Notes under the pieces: generated by a model
The model's input: the letters and a program-made list of their open reading frames with translations, nothing else
What the model was told of the DNA's origin: nothing
The model's database searches: none
Program-made: the position numbers and the translations under genes
In this document: positions 1 through 8,505 of the stretch, piece after piece
How the letters are laid out: each line of letters starts with the position of its first letter
Position numbering within the stretch: position 1 is the first letter of the stretch
Source of the DNA: DATMER01 sp963844885
GTDB taxonomy: Bacteria; Acidobacteriota; Thermoanaerobaculia; Multivoradales; UBA5704
Direction: 5' to 3'
Assembly (NCBI GenBank): GCA_963844885.1
Contig: CAWJQA010000006.1
Location: 434,001 to 498,000, forward strand
Length of the DNA: 64,000 nucleotides

Positions 1-1
1 G

Positions 2-442
2 GGCCTGTTCCTGGTCCGCGACACCCTCCTCGGCCGTGACCTGGGTACGAGCCTGCCGTTGATCCTCGCCGCCGTCCCGCCGATGGTCGTAGCCGTGGCC
101 ATCAGTCGCAAGCGCAAAAAGTACCTGACCTTCCACCTCCTGGCCGGCGTGCCGGAGATCGCGCCCGACAAGTATGGGACCGGCCTGCTCCGCGAAGGGA
201 TCTACGGCCGCATCCGCCACCCGCGTTACGTGGAGTTCACGCTGGGTCTCGTGGCCTATGCCCTCTTCGCCAACTTCGAAGGCCTGTACTGGATGATCGC
301 GGCAACGCTCGTCCTGCTCTTCGTGATCGTCCTACTGGAAGAACGCGAGTTGCGGGAGCGCTTCGGGCAGGAATACGTGGAGTATTCCGCCCAGGTGCCG
401 AGGTTCATTCCGCGGCGGCAGCCGCAGCGGGAAGATTATTAA
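2..442 (+). CDS. Isoprenylcysteine carboxyl methyltransferase-family membrane protein, 5' end cut off
   Basis: The frame is open to the left edge, so the N-terminus is missing and only about 146 residues are visible. The C-terminal half carries the family signature: a GIYGRIRHPRYVE segment, then a hydrophobic stretch, then EERELRERFGQEYVEY and a VPRFIP tail. This is the SAM-binding C-terminus shared by ICMT, PEMT and NnrU-type membrane methyltransferases. At least two membrane segments are present, one at the start and one around residues 80-115 of the visible part. The family methylates small or prenylated substrates at the membrane; the substrate here cannot be told. It stops at a TAA, and a strong hairpin follows about 150 bases later. 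Confidence 0.75.
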   Translation, partial: GLFLVRDTLLGRDLGTSLPLILAAVPPMVVAVAISRKRKKYLTFHLLAGVPEIAPDKYGTGLLREGIYGRIRHPRYVEFTLGLVAYALFANFEGLYWMIAATLVLLFVIVLLEERELRERFGQEYVEYSAQVPRFIPRRQPQREDY

Positions 443-592
443 GTCGGCCCCTCTTGCCGATCGCCAGCAACAGCGGGTTGATGCCGAGGTTAGTTAGTTC
501 TACTTTGTCAGACTGAATCTCGCGTCGCGGATGTGAGGCGGCATCTGCGGGCTTCGCCGTCCCCCAGCCGCCGGCTGGAGCCTGAACCACGG

Positions 593-613
593 GAGGGAGC
601 GCGACGCTCCCTC
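593..613. repeat. Perfect 9-bp hairpin between genes
   Basis: GAGGGAGCG at 593-601 is the exact reverse complement of 605-613, with a 3-nt loop. There is no T tract on either side, so it is more like a REP-type palindrome than an intrinsic terminator. It lies between the tail of the methyltransferase gene and the 3' end of the opposing lipoprotein gene, where it could still insulate the two. Nothing else was recognised in 443-652. Confidence 0.5.
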
Positions 614-652
614 GTACGGGTGAGCCGCGCCGCACAGCCGTCACATCCCGGT

Positions 653-999
653 CTACGTTGGGCGACAGGCGGCCCCTGGACCCGGCTCGACCGCCTTTCC
701 GCGGCCCTCATCGACCTTGACGAGGAGGTCGTCGAGCTTCTCGTTGAGCTCGCATCCCCGTCCGGCGGCACAGGAAAATTCGCGATCACCTCGACGCTCA
801 AGGCCGCGAGGGCCGCGGTCGAGGGGCGCATCCGCGGGTCGGCGTTGCGCACGACGTCGAGGAGCACCGGAGAGCGGACGATCCCCGCCATCAGATCCAC
901 TCCGCCCTGAAGCGCCGCCATTCTCGGATCCCGATGACAGGATGCCAGGGCGAGGACGGCCAGGGTTCCCAGCACCGAAAGGGCTCGCCTGTGGTTCAC
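653..999 (-). CDS. Small lipoprotein of unknown function, with a frame break
   Basis: The GTG start at 999 sits 7 nt from a TAGAAT hexamer. It begins MNHRRALSVLGTLAVLALAS followed by Cys, a clear lipobox (LALASC), so the product should be a membrane-anchored lipoprotein of about 115 residues. The first frame makes sense to about position 750 (...ANFPVPPDG). A one-base shift then gives CELNEKLDDLLVKVDEG and a stop at 653. The unshifted frame instead runs into low-complexity Ser/Arg. The Leu/Asp/Lys-rich C-terminus looks helical. The family is not recognised. The break may be a sequencing error or real decay. Confidence 0.45.
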
Positions 1000-1006
1000 A
1001 CCGCCG

Positions 1007-1012
1007 ATTCTA
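1007..1012 (-). promoter_or_regulatory. -10-like hexamer, probable leaderless start of the lipoprotein gene
   Basis: TAGAAT on the minus strand ends 7 nt before the GTG at 999. No Shine-Dalgarno sequence fits in that gap, so transcription would begin at or next to the start codon. Confidence 0.4.
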
Positions 1013-1084
1013 GCCCGGCTTCACGGTCCGCCGGCGGGTTGTCGTATGATCCGCGCCACGATCCTGAAACGGAGAGCCCCGGTT

Positions 1085-2520
1085 ATGACGAGATTCCACC
1101 GCCTCGCGCTTGCTTTCACCGCCACTCTGCTGCTCGCGTCCCTGCCGGCCTCTGCTACCTGCGGTGGCGGCGGTGGCGGTGGTAACGGCGGTGCCGTGCC
1201 CAGCCTGGGCGACCAGCCCGCGGTCTATCGCGTGGCCTGGACGGTCCTGGGCCCGGGCGCCGAGCGGCCCCGGACAGCGCTCTCCGTCTATTGGTTCCCG
1301 ACCTCGGCCGACGACGCGCGCAGCTCTCCGTTGCAGACGTCCCGCTCGCTGTCGCTCGCCGGCGGCCGGTGCGTGGGAATGGCTATCGTGACGCCGGACA
1401 ACCAGGCTCTTCACGATGCCTTCAAGGCCGCTTCCGGCGAGAAGCTGGTGGTCATCGCCGGCGCTGACGGCACCGATCTCGGGCGGGTGGCCGCCAAGGA
1501 CGGCAAGCTCGACGTGGGCGCCGTGGAGAAGCTCCTGTCGGCCAAGCTCGACGAGCGCGAAGACGCTCTCAAGACCCTTATCCAGAGCGCCGAGAAAAAG
1601 GCCGCGGCCGACAAGGACGGCGCCATCGCCGACTACAAACAGGTGTGGGATCAGCGCTGTCTTTTCCCCGGCCTCGGCAAAAAGGCCGCCAAGGGTCTCA
1701 CGAAGCTCGGCGCCAAACCCGACGAGACGAGCCTCCTCGAGCTCGGTCCGGACACCCTGGCCGATCCGGACGTGCGCGGCGCGCATGCCGAGGTCGCGGC
1801 TTCCTCGAGCAAGGGTTGGACGCCGAGATCGCGGCGCGCTACTCCGACGCCGAGCGGCTTTACATTCAGGCCTCCGAAGCCGATCCGGCCGACGCCACGG
1901 CGTTGCGCTTCCTGGGCGAGCTCTACCGGCACCAGACCGGCGACTGGACCAGGGCGCGGACCGTGTTCGAGCGCGTGCTGGCCATGCCGGCGGACCCCAT
2001 CGCCCGCGCCGTGGCCCTGCACGGGCTCGGCAAGATGACCATTCACGGCGGCCGTTTCGCGGACGGTCTCGCGCTCTTCGAACGCTCGCTGGCGGCCTAT
2101 CCTCTACCGATCACGTATCGCAATCTGGCCGTCTACTGGTTCTCCGAAAAGCAGGCGGAAAAGGCGGCCGGCTTCATGCGCCAGGCGCTGGCGCTCGATC
2201 CGGACGATCGCTACAACCAGATTTTCGCCGCGGTCTATCTCGCCGCCGCCGGCCACAAGGACGAAGCGGCGAAGATCGCCAACGCCAATCACGACGTGCT
2301 GGAGGCGAGCTACAACCTCGCGGCGATCTGGGCGCAGGCAGGCGACCGCAAGCAGGCCATGGAGATGCTGCGCCGGCACTTTTACGAGTACGAGCGATTC
2401 GACTCCGTGCGGGCCATGGAAATGCAGGAGGCCCGCGACGACTACATGTTCGCGAGCCTTCACGACGATCCGGAGTTCGTGGAGCTGACCCGTCTGGCGG
2501 ACGGGCATTCGATGAAGTGA
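1085..2520 (+). CDS. Exported TPR-repeat protein with a frame break near 1800
   Basis: The ATG at 1085 starts MTRFHRLALAFTATLLLASL with an ASA cleavage site, followed by a Cys and a glycine run, so the protein is exported. Residues 40-230 have a thioredoxin-like feel (TPDNQALHDAFKAASGEKLVVIAGADG) but no CxxC. The frame shifts by one base near 1795-1805. After the shift come tetratricopeptide units (SDAERLYIQASEADPADATALRFLGELY and following) up to LTRLADGHSMK at the stop. Joined, the product is about 478 residues and probably periplasmic. TPR units suggest protein-protein contacts; the specific role is unknown. It converges with the secreted-protein gene that ends at 2574. Confidence 0.6.
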
Positions 2521-2573
2521 ACGTGCGGACACCCCCCCTCCCTCGGAAATGCGGGAGAGGGGGAGGAAAAAGC

Positions 2574-3272
2574 TCAGATGTCCTGGCGGGGCCGCACGCC
2601 GCTGTCCACGACGACCGTGGAAGAGCCCTCGGTGACGATGTCTCCGGTCTCCTGATCCACGGTTTCGTAGGTCACGGTGTACGTTCCAAACTCCGAGACA
2701 GGCCCGGCCAGAAGCTGCTGGTTGAGCTCCTGGCCAGCGGGGACGACGAGGTTGATCGGCCCAAAGTTCGTGGTCACTCCGGACGGCGCGGTGAGCGTGT
2801 AGCTGACCGACAGGTTCGCGTCGAGGCCGAGGTCAGCCATGGCAAGGACGTCAACCGTGGCCATCTCCCCCATCCGCAGGAAATCCTGGTTGAAATTGAC
2901 CATGGCGAGGGTCTTTTCGTGCTGAAGCGCACCGATCTTAACCCCATTCCAAGTCCACCACCAGTCCTTGACCCTGATCCGGCTGGAGGTGCTGGTGAAG
3001 GTAATCGAGGTTTGGCCGTTATTGGGGACGGCGCCGCCAGAAAAATCGACCTTGGTGGTGCCGCCGCCGTTCTCGTTCGGGAACGCGCCGAAAGGCCCGC
3101 CCGCCGGACTCGGAGTGGACGCCTGGACGAACTCGACGTGCAAGTCGTTGGCGGCCCGGCCGGTGTTGTTTTTGAAGGTGATCTTCCGGGTCGTGGCCCA
3201 GGCATCGCCGGTGAGGACGACGAGAGCAAGGGCGAACAGCGCCGTGGTGGTGGCAAGAGAGCGGATTTTCAC
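2574..3272 (-). CDS. Secreted protein of unknown function, 232 aa
   Basis: It begins MKIRSLATTTALFALALVVL with an AWA cleavage motif at about residues 24-26, a standard signal peptide. The mature part is rich in Thr, Asn, Gly and Val in alternating patterns (ITFKNNTGRAANDLHVEF; FGTYTVTYETVDQETG), typical of beta-sandwich domains. There are no enzymatic motifs and no Cys pairs. It stands alone between a converging TPR gene and the coxG end of the Mo-hydroxylase operon, so context gives no role. A short leader with an aggaggc-type ribosome site precedes the ATG. Related proteins are common in Acidobacteriota secretomes, but I cannot name a family. Confidence 0.6.
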   Translation of the reverse strand: MKIRSLATTTALFALALVVLTGDAWATTRKITFKNNTGRAANDLHVEFVQASTPSPAGGPFGAFPNENGGGTTKVDFSGGAVPNNGQTSITFTSTSSRIRVKDWWWTWNGVKIGALQHEKTLAMVNFNQDFLRMGEMATVDVLAMADLGLDANLSVSYTLTAPSGVTTNFGPINLVVPAGQELNQQLLAGPVSEFGTYTVTYETVDQETGDIVTEGSSTVVVDSGVRPRQDI

Positions 3273-3422
3273 GAAAGCCTCCTATCTGGCAAAACGATTG
3301 AAGAAAACACTTGGCGGGGCGCGCGATTCGCCCCAGCAAGTGACCATCCTCTATAAAAGGTACCCACCGAGGATGAAACGGGACAAGATCCCTCTGCCAG
3401 CGAAGGAGCTTGAAGAGGAGGA

Positions 3423-4079
3423 TCAGCCGCCGCAGGCTCGCATCAGCCCGAACGCCACCGCAGCCAGCACCAGCAGGACGCCGCCGATCAACCACGGCCG
3501 CCGCTCCGGCGGCACGAGGTCGCGCGCGACATCGGTCGCCACCCGGGCAGCCACCTGAGCCTGGGTCGGCTGGACAGGCGGCGGCGGAACGGCAACGGGT
3601 ACTGCGGTCTCTCCAGCGGCAACCTCTCCCGGAGCCGGTGCCATCACGGCCAGCTCTCGCGCGAGGCCTTCCAGGCCCTGGCGGGTGATCGATTTCGCCG
3701 AGCTTTCGAGGAGGCGCTGGCCCACGCCCGCGATCCGGCCTCCGACCTGGGCATCCAGATCGTAGGTGAGGATTGTCGAGGCTCCGGCATCCGCGATCTT
3801 GAGGTCGCCTTCGCCGTTCATGAAGCCGGCCGGGCCTTTGCCGTCGAGCTTCATGTGGTAGCCCTCCAGGGGATGCAGATCGGAAAGCTGGAGCGTGCCC
3901 TGAAACTGGCCCTTGACCGGTCCGACCTGGACGTTCAACGCGCCCTGGAAATCGGTCTCCCCTACCCGTTCCAGCTTTTCGCAGCCGGGAAGCGTGCGGG
4001 CCAGAATGCCGGGATCGAGCAGCGCTCTCCAAACCCGCTCGCGCGGAGCGTCGAAGGTGTGGGATCCCTGGATCTTCAT
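3423..4079 (-). CDS. coxG: CoxG-like SRPBCC protein with C-terminal membrane anchor
   Basis: The first 145 residues match the carbon monoxide dehydrogenase subunit G (CoxG, SRPBCC/START-like) family: MKIQGSHTFDAPRERVWRAL, LPGCEKLERVGE, GPVKGQFQGTLQL and GKGPAGFMNGEGDL. A Pro/Ala-rich linker leads to one C-terminal membrane helix (WLIGGVLLVLAAVAFGLM). In the known family CoxG helps assemble or anchor the Mo-hydroxylase at the membrane, and recent work also implicates it in quinone delivery. It is the last gene of the eight-gene operon. Its ATG overlaps the coxL-like stop by 4 nt (ATGA), implying translational coupling. Confidence 0.85.
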   Translation of the reverse strand: MKIQGSHTFDAPRERVWRALLDPGILARTLPGCEKLERVGETDFQGALNVQVGPVKGQFQGTLQLSDLHPLEGYHMKLDGKGPAGFMNGEGDLKIADAGASTILTYDLDAQVGGRIAGVGQRLLESSAKSITRQGLEGLARELAVMAPAPGEVAAGETAVPVAVPPPPVQPTQAQVAARVATDVARDLVPPERRPWLIGGVLLVLAAVAFGLMRACGG

Positions 4080-6418
4080 CGGACCTCCTGTGTAATCTCC
4101 CAGAGACGGCTGGGCTTGAGCGGAATTTCCAGGATTTCCAGGCCCGGGATCGCCAGCGCGTCCTCGACGGCTTGCGCGAAGAGCGCTCCGACCGGGATCG
4201 CTCCGGCTTCGCCCGCTCCTTTGGTGCCGAGCGGGTTGAGCGGCGAGACGGTCTCTTCGTGGCCGACTTCCACGCGGGGCACGTCGAGCGCCGTGGGCAA
4301 CAGGAAGTCCATGAAGCTGGCGTTCAGGAGCTGGCCGTTCTCACCGTAGACGAGCTGCTCGAAATACGCGTTGCCGATCCCCTGCGCCACGCCGCCGTGG
4401 ACCTGGCCGTCCACCAGCAGCGGGTTGAGCACCCGGCCGCAGTCGTGAACCACCACGTATTTCTTGACGTCGATCTGAAAGGTTTCCCGATCGATCTCCA
4501 GGATCATGGCGTGGCAGCCGCTCGCCGTGGCGCCGCGGAAAGGGCCGAAGTAGCGGGTGGACTCCAGGCCCGGCTCGGTGCCCGGCTTGACCGCGCCGCG
4601 CATCGGGTTCGCCAGCTTCGCCAATTCACCGAGCGCGATCGAACGCGCCGGATCGGCCTTCACTCTCGCCTTCCCTTCCGCAAGCTCGATTTCGTCCTCG
4701 GTCGCGCCGAGACGCTCGGCGGCAAGCCGGATCGCCTTCTCGCGCACGTTTTTCGCAGCCTCGTTGACCGCGTTGCCGGCCACGACGGCGCCGCGGCTGG
4801 CGAAAGTCCCGGTCCCCCAGTGGAACTGATCACTGTCGCCGGTGACCACGTCCACGTCCGCGCATTCAACACCGAGTTGCTCGGCCGCGATCTGGGCCAG
4901 GACCGTGAAATGCCCCTGGCCTTGCGTGCCGACGCCGGTGACGACGGTCACCTTGCCGTTCGTCTGGATCTGCACGCGGGCGCCTTCGAACGGCCCGATG
5001 CCGGTGCCTTCGACGTAGGAGACGACGCCGATGCCCACGGTCTTGCCTTCGGCCCGCAGGCGCGGCTGCTCCTCGCGAAGGAAGCGCTCGTAGCCGATAC
5101 GCTCCAGAGTCTGGCGCATCACCGGCTCGTAGTTGCCGCTGTCGTAGTAGAGCGGCGCGAAATCCTGATAGATGATCACGTGGTCGTGCGGGAACTCGTC
5201 GGGCCGCAGGAAGTTGCGGCGGCGGATCTCGATGCGGTCGAGCCCGAGCTCGCGCGCCGCGATGTCCATCAGCCGTTCGATCACGAACACGCCGTGCTGC
5301 CGGCCCGCGCCGCGGTAGGGGGTGACGATCGTCTTGTTGGTGAAGACCGCGCGAAACTCGCTGTCGTAGGCCGGCACGCGATACGGTCCCATGAGCGTAC
5401 ACTGGCTGTTGAGCGGTACGGTGAGGCCGTAGGGATCGTAGGCGCCGGTGTCGTGGAGGAAGGAGTCCTTGACGCCCAGGATCACCCCGTCGCGGGTCAG
5501 CGCGATCTCCGCGTCGTGAATCTGCCCGCGCTCCTGCGTCGTGGCGTAGAAGTTCTCGACCCGGTCTTCGATCCATTTGATGGGCTGGTCGAGCCGCATC
5601 GCGATCCACGGGATGAGAACCTCTTCCGGATAGAACATCATGATCTTCGGCCCGAAGCCGCCACCGATGAACGGCGCCACGAGACGCACCTGGTGCTCGG
5701 AGAGGCCGAGCATGGCGGCGAGGCCGTTGCGCACCGGGATCGGCGCCTGGGTGGTGTCCCACACGGTCAGCTTTTGCGCCCGGCTGTCCCACTGCGCCAC
5801 GACGCCGCGGTTTTCGATGGCCGCCGCGGCGCCGCGGTCGTAGGAGAAGCGCCGCCGGATCACCACGTCCGCCTTGGCGCGCGCGGCCTCGTAGTCACCT
5901 TTTTTCTGGACCACATGCGCGGCGAGGTTCGAATCCAGATCCTCGTGGATGAGCGACGCTCCAGGCGCCAGCGCCTTGTCGAGATCCACCACGGCGGGCA
6001 GCGGCTCGTAGTCGACCATCACTTCTTCGGCCGCGTCCTCGGCCACGTAGCGCGACACCGCGACGACCACGGCCACCGTCTCACCCGGATGGCGCACCTT
6101 GTCTTTCGCGAGAGGCACCTGCGTGCGCTCATGAAAAATCATTCCCGCGACCGGCGGCGGCGGCACCAGCAGCGGCCCGTGCTGCCAGTAGTCGCCGAGG
6201 TCTTCGGCGGTGTAGATCGCGACGACACCTTCCTTTGCCCGCGCCTGCGATGCGTCGATACTCAGGATGCGGGCATGGGCGTGCGGGCTGCGCACGAATG
6301 CCACGTGCAGCATGTCCGGCAGGTGAACGTCGTCAACGAAAAGCGCCCGGCCGGTCAACAGGCGCGGGTCTTCGTTGCGTTTGAGGCGCTCTCCGACCGG
6401 GCCCGCCGTGGATGTCAC
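4076..6418 (-). CDS. Large Mo-binding subunit of a xanthine dehydrogenase/CoxL-family hydroxylase
   Basis: A protein of 780 residues with the aldehyde oxidase/xanthine dehydrogenase molybdopterin fold. Visible marks are GERLKRNEDPRLLTGRALFVDD at the N-terminus, APFIGGGFGPK (cofactor binding), GTQGQGHF, and GTKGAGEAG near the C-terminus with the base glutamate of the family. The CO dehydrogenase copper loop (AYRCSFR) is replaced by TPYRGAGR, so it is a form II-type hydroxylase acting on an N-heterocycle or aldehyde rather than CO. The GTG at 6418 overlaps the cyclase stop (GTGA). The FeS and FAD subunits are encoded upstream in the same operon, unusually separated from this gene by four other genes. 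Confidence 0.9.
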   Translation of the reverse strand: MTSTAGPVGERLKRNEDPRLLTGRALFVDDVHLPDMLHVAFVRSPHAHARILSIDASQARAKEGVVAIYTAEDLGDYWQHGPLLVPPPPVAGMIFHERTQVPLAKDKVRHPGETVAVVVAVSRYVAEDAAEEVMVDYEPLPAVVDLDKALAPGASLIHEDLDSNLAAHVVQKKGDYEAARAKADVVIRRRFSYDRGAAAAIENRGVVAQWDSRAQKLTVWDTTQAPIPVRNGLAAMLGLSEHQVRLVAPFIGGGFGPKIMMFYPEEVLIPWIAMRLDQPIKWIEDRVENFYATTQERGQIHDAEIALTRDGVILGVKDSFLHDTGAYDPYGLTVPLNSQCTLMGPYRVPAYDSEFRAVFTNKTIVTPYRGAGRQHGVFVIERLMDIAARELGLDRIEIRRRNFLRPDEFPHDHVIIYQDFAPLYYDSGNYEPVMRQTLERIGYERFLREEQPRLRAEGKTVGIGVVSYVEGTGIGPFEGARVQIQTNGKVTVVTGVGTQGQGHFTVLAQIAAEQLGVECADVDVVTGDSDQFHWGTGTFASRGAVVAGNAVNEAAKNVREKAIRLAAERLGATEDEIELAEGKARVKADPARSIALGELAKLANPMRGAVKPGTEPGLESTRYFGPFRGATASGCHAMILEIDRETFQIDVKKYVVVHDCGRVLNPLLVDGQVHGGVAQGIGNAYFEQLVYGENGQLLNASFMDFLLPTALDVPRVEVGHEETVSPLNPLGTKGAGEAGAIPVGALFAQAVEDALAIPGLEILEIPLKPSRLWEITQEVR

Positions 6419-7239
6419 TTCTCCTCCACGAACGCCACGATGCGCGCGAAGGCCGCCTCTCCGCCCTTGAAGCGGAAGGGGAAGCAGCCGAGCCAGACCT
6501 TTTGATCCAGCACCTCGTCGATCTGCCCGCCTACGTTTTCGGCGTGGAAGACGCCGTGCGGGAAGAGCTTGACGTGCATGCACTGGTAGTCCTCGGGCCA
6601 CGGGAACGCCTTGTCGAGCGACATGCCGATCGCCTTCTCCACTTCCGGGATCAGGTCCGGCCGCGCCTTGCGCACGTTCGTGTTGAAAGGGTGATCCGCG
6701 GCGATACAATCCACCGCCAGCCAGCGGATGCCGCGGTCGAGGATCCACTCGCAGAAGACGCTCTGCGGGCCGGGGTGCTTCAGGAACATTTTCGGGAGGT
6801 TCGGCAGCTCCTGGTTGTGGACCTTGTACCAATCCTCGTTGTAGTACTTGTGATAGCCGGTGTGAATGATCAGGATGTCGCCGCGCTCGATCTTGATGCC
6901 GGTCTTGCGCTCCCACTCCTCGAAGTGCTCGGGACCGTAGATCTGATAGTCCCCGACTCCCATCGCCTCGAGATCCACGATGCAGGCCGGGCCGACGAGC
7001 TTGTCGAGCGGGATGCCCGCGATGTCCGGGCCCGGATCGTAGAAGTGATAGGGCGAATCGAGATGCGTAGCGATATGGTTGGTCGTCGAGAGAAACTGCG
7101 CGTTGACCCCTTCGAACGCCAGCCGCTTCACCCATTTGACCGTCGGCCCTTCGTAGAAGGCGAACGACGGGGAATCGACGCTGAAATTCTGGGAAAGATC
7201 GAGAACCTTCACTCGACTCATGTCATATGGGACGTACAT
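6415..7239 (-). CDS. Cyclase-family metal-dependent hydrolase (kynurenine formamidase/KynB-like)
   Basis: A protein of 274 residues carrying the cyclase-family metal motif as TNHIATHLDSPYHF (HxxxHxDxPxH). Members bind Zn or Mn and hydrolyse cyclic or acyclic amides and formamides; known examples include kynurenine formamidase and isatin hydrolase. The start MYVPYDM is supported by a strong AAGGAGG about 7 nt upstream. This is the only junction in the operon with a gap (27 nt) rather than an overlap. Placed before a Mo hydroxylase subunit and after DUF1116/FdrA genes, a ring-opening or amide-hydrolysing step in the same pathway is likely. The substrate is unknown. Confidence 0.8.
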   Translation of the reverse strand: MYVPYDMSRVKVLDLSQNFSVDSPSFAFYEGPTVKWVKRLAFEGVNAQFLSTTNHIATHLDSPYHFYDPGPDIAGIPLDKLVGPACIVDLEAMGVGDYQIYGPEHFEEWERKTGIKIERGDILIIHTGYHKYYNEDWYKVHNQELPNLPKMFLKHPGPQSVFCEWILDRGIRWLAVDCIAADHPFNTNVRKARPDLIPEVEKAIGMSLDKAFPWPEDYQCMHVKLFPHGVFHAENVGGQIDEVLDQKVWLGCFPFRFKGGEAAFARIVAFVEEK

Positions 7240-7266
7240 CGTTCCTCCTTGTTTCTCGGATTCGGA

Positions 7267-8505
7267 TCAGAAACCGTAACGTTCCGCGAAGGCGACGAGC
7301 GCCTCTTCGAACACCGCCATCGGCGGCCTCACCAGGCCGGCACCCACCTGGCCGACGCCGGCCCGGCGGTGCGCGATACCGGTGTTGACCCGCGGCGTGA
7401 TGCCCAGCTCGACGACCTTGCGCAGGTCGATTCCGACCGGCGTGCCGCGGAAGCCGAGGACCGGGATGGTGAAATGTTGATGCTCGGCGGCGGTGATCTC
7501 GTACATCTCCTGTGTGGCCTTGACCGCGTCCTGCGGCGAGCCGCCGATGAACGTGACGATGGCCGGTGCCGCGGCCATGGCAAAGGCACCGATGCCGGCG
7601 GTCTCGGTGATGGTGCTGTCGCCGATGTCGGGGTTGGCGTCCGCGCTCGAAAACCCCGCGAAGTAGAGGCCGTCCGGCACCATGGCCGGCGCCGTGAACC
7701 AGCGGTCGCCGAGGCCGCTCACGCGGATGCCGAAGTCCGTGCCGTTGCGTGCCATGGTGGAGACGATCGTGCTGCCTTCGATACCGTGCGCCGCGTCGGC
7801 CATGGCCTTGCACGCGGCCATCACGGGGTTGAGAACGGAGAGCGCGGTGTCGCCCAGGAAACGCAGGATCTCCTCCGCATCGGGAGCCACGCTTGCGATG
7901 GACGGCGCGAGCTGCTTGAGAAGAAGGAGCGAGCCGGCCTTGTTGCGGTTGTGCCCCTCGTCGCCCATGTGCAGCGCTTCGGCGAGCAACGCCCGCAGGT
8001 CGATGCCGCCGCACAGCGCGAGCGCTTCCGAAACGAACGGCGCCAGGGTGCCGTTCATCCAGCGCAGCTTGGCGATGACGTCACCGCTGAAAGCGCCGTA
8101 GCGCAAAACCTTGCCATAGCCCTCGTTGAGGTTGGAGAAGGTGCGTCCGCCGTGGGTCGCGTCCTCGACCACGTAGACCTGCATGGAGGCCGAGATCACG
8201 CCGGCCATGGGGCCGACGGCTGCGTGGTGATGGCAAGGTTCGAAGTCGATCTCACCGCGTTCGACCAACGCCACCGCTCCGGCTTCGTCGCTCGCGAGCC
8301 CTTCGAAGATCAGCGCGCCGATCACGGCGCCGCGCAGCGGGCCGGACATCCGCGGCCATTCGATCGGCGGACCGGCGTGCAGCAAAAGGTTTTCGCGCAT
8401 GCCCGGCACGATGTCGCCCGCCCGCGCCACGCCGGTGAGCATGGGCCGCGAGGAGATCATCCGCTCCACGGCGGTCCGGTTGGCGCTCTCGATATCCACC
8501 GTCAT
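7267..8505 (-). CDS. DUF1116 (YlbE/AllG-like) protein
   Basis: A protein of 412 residues matching the DUF1116 family: MISSRPMLTGVARAGDIVPGM near the N-terminus, EPCHHHAAVGPMAGVISASM, AEALHMGDEGHNRNKAGS and TIVSTMARNGTDFGIRVSG. In enterobacteria the family member AllG works with AllF (FdrA) and AllH as the oxamate carbamoyltransferase of anaerobic allantoin use; that link is family knowledge. Its ATG overlaps the fdrA stop by 4 nt. No AllH (DUF2877) or carbamate kinase gene is in this window, so the complex is either different here or completed elsewhere. Confidence 0.85.
   Translation of the reverse strand: MTVDIESANRTAVERMISSRPMLTGVARAGDIVPGMRENLLLHAGPPIEWPRMSGPLRGAVIGALIFEGLASDEAGAVALVERGEIDFEPCHHHAAVGPMAGVISASMQVYVVEDATHGGRTFSNLNEGYGKVLRYGAFSGDVIAKLRWMNGTLAPFVSEALALCGGIDLRALLAEALHMGDEGHNRNKAGSLLLLKQLAPSIASVAPDAEEILRFLGDTALSVLNPVMAACKAMADAAHGIEGSTIVSTMARNGTDFGIRVSGLGDRWFTAPAMVPDGLYFAGFSSADANPDIGDSTITETAGIGAFAMAAAPAIVTFIGGSPQDAVKATQEMYEITAAEHQHFTIPVLGFRGTPVGIDLRKVVELGITPRVNTGIAHRRAGVGQVGAGLVRPPMAVFEEALVAFAERYGF

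Noticed and set aside
3423..6418. Aerobic CO dehydrogenase cluster
   Set aside because: The copper-binding loop of form I CoxL is absent and the operon is filled with hydrolases, so a CO-oxidising role is not supported.
4172..6505. A 777-codon open frame on the plus strand
   Set aside because: It is antisense to the Mo-hydroxylase large subunit and shows no domain or coherent hydrophobic pattern.
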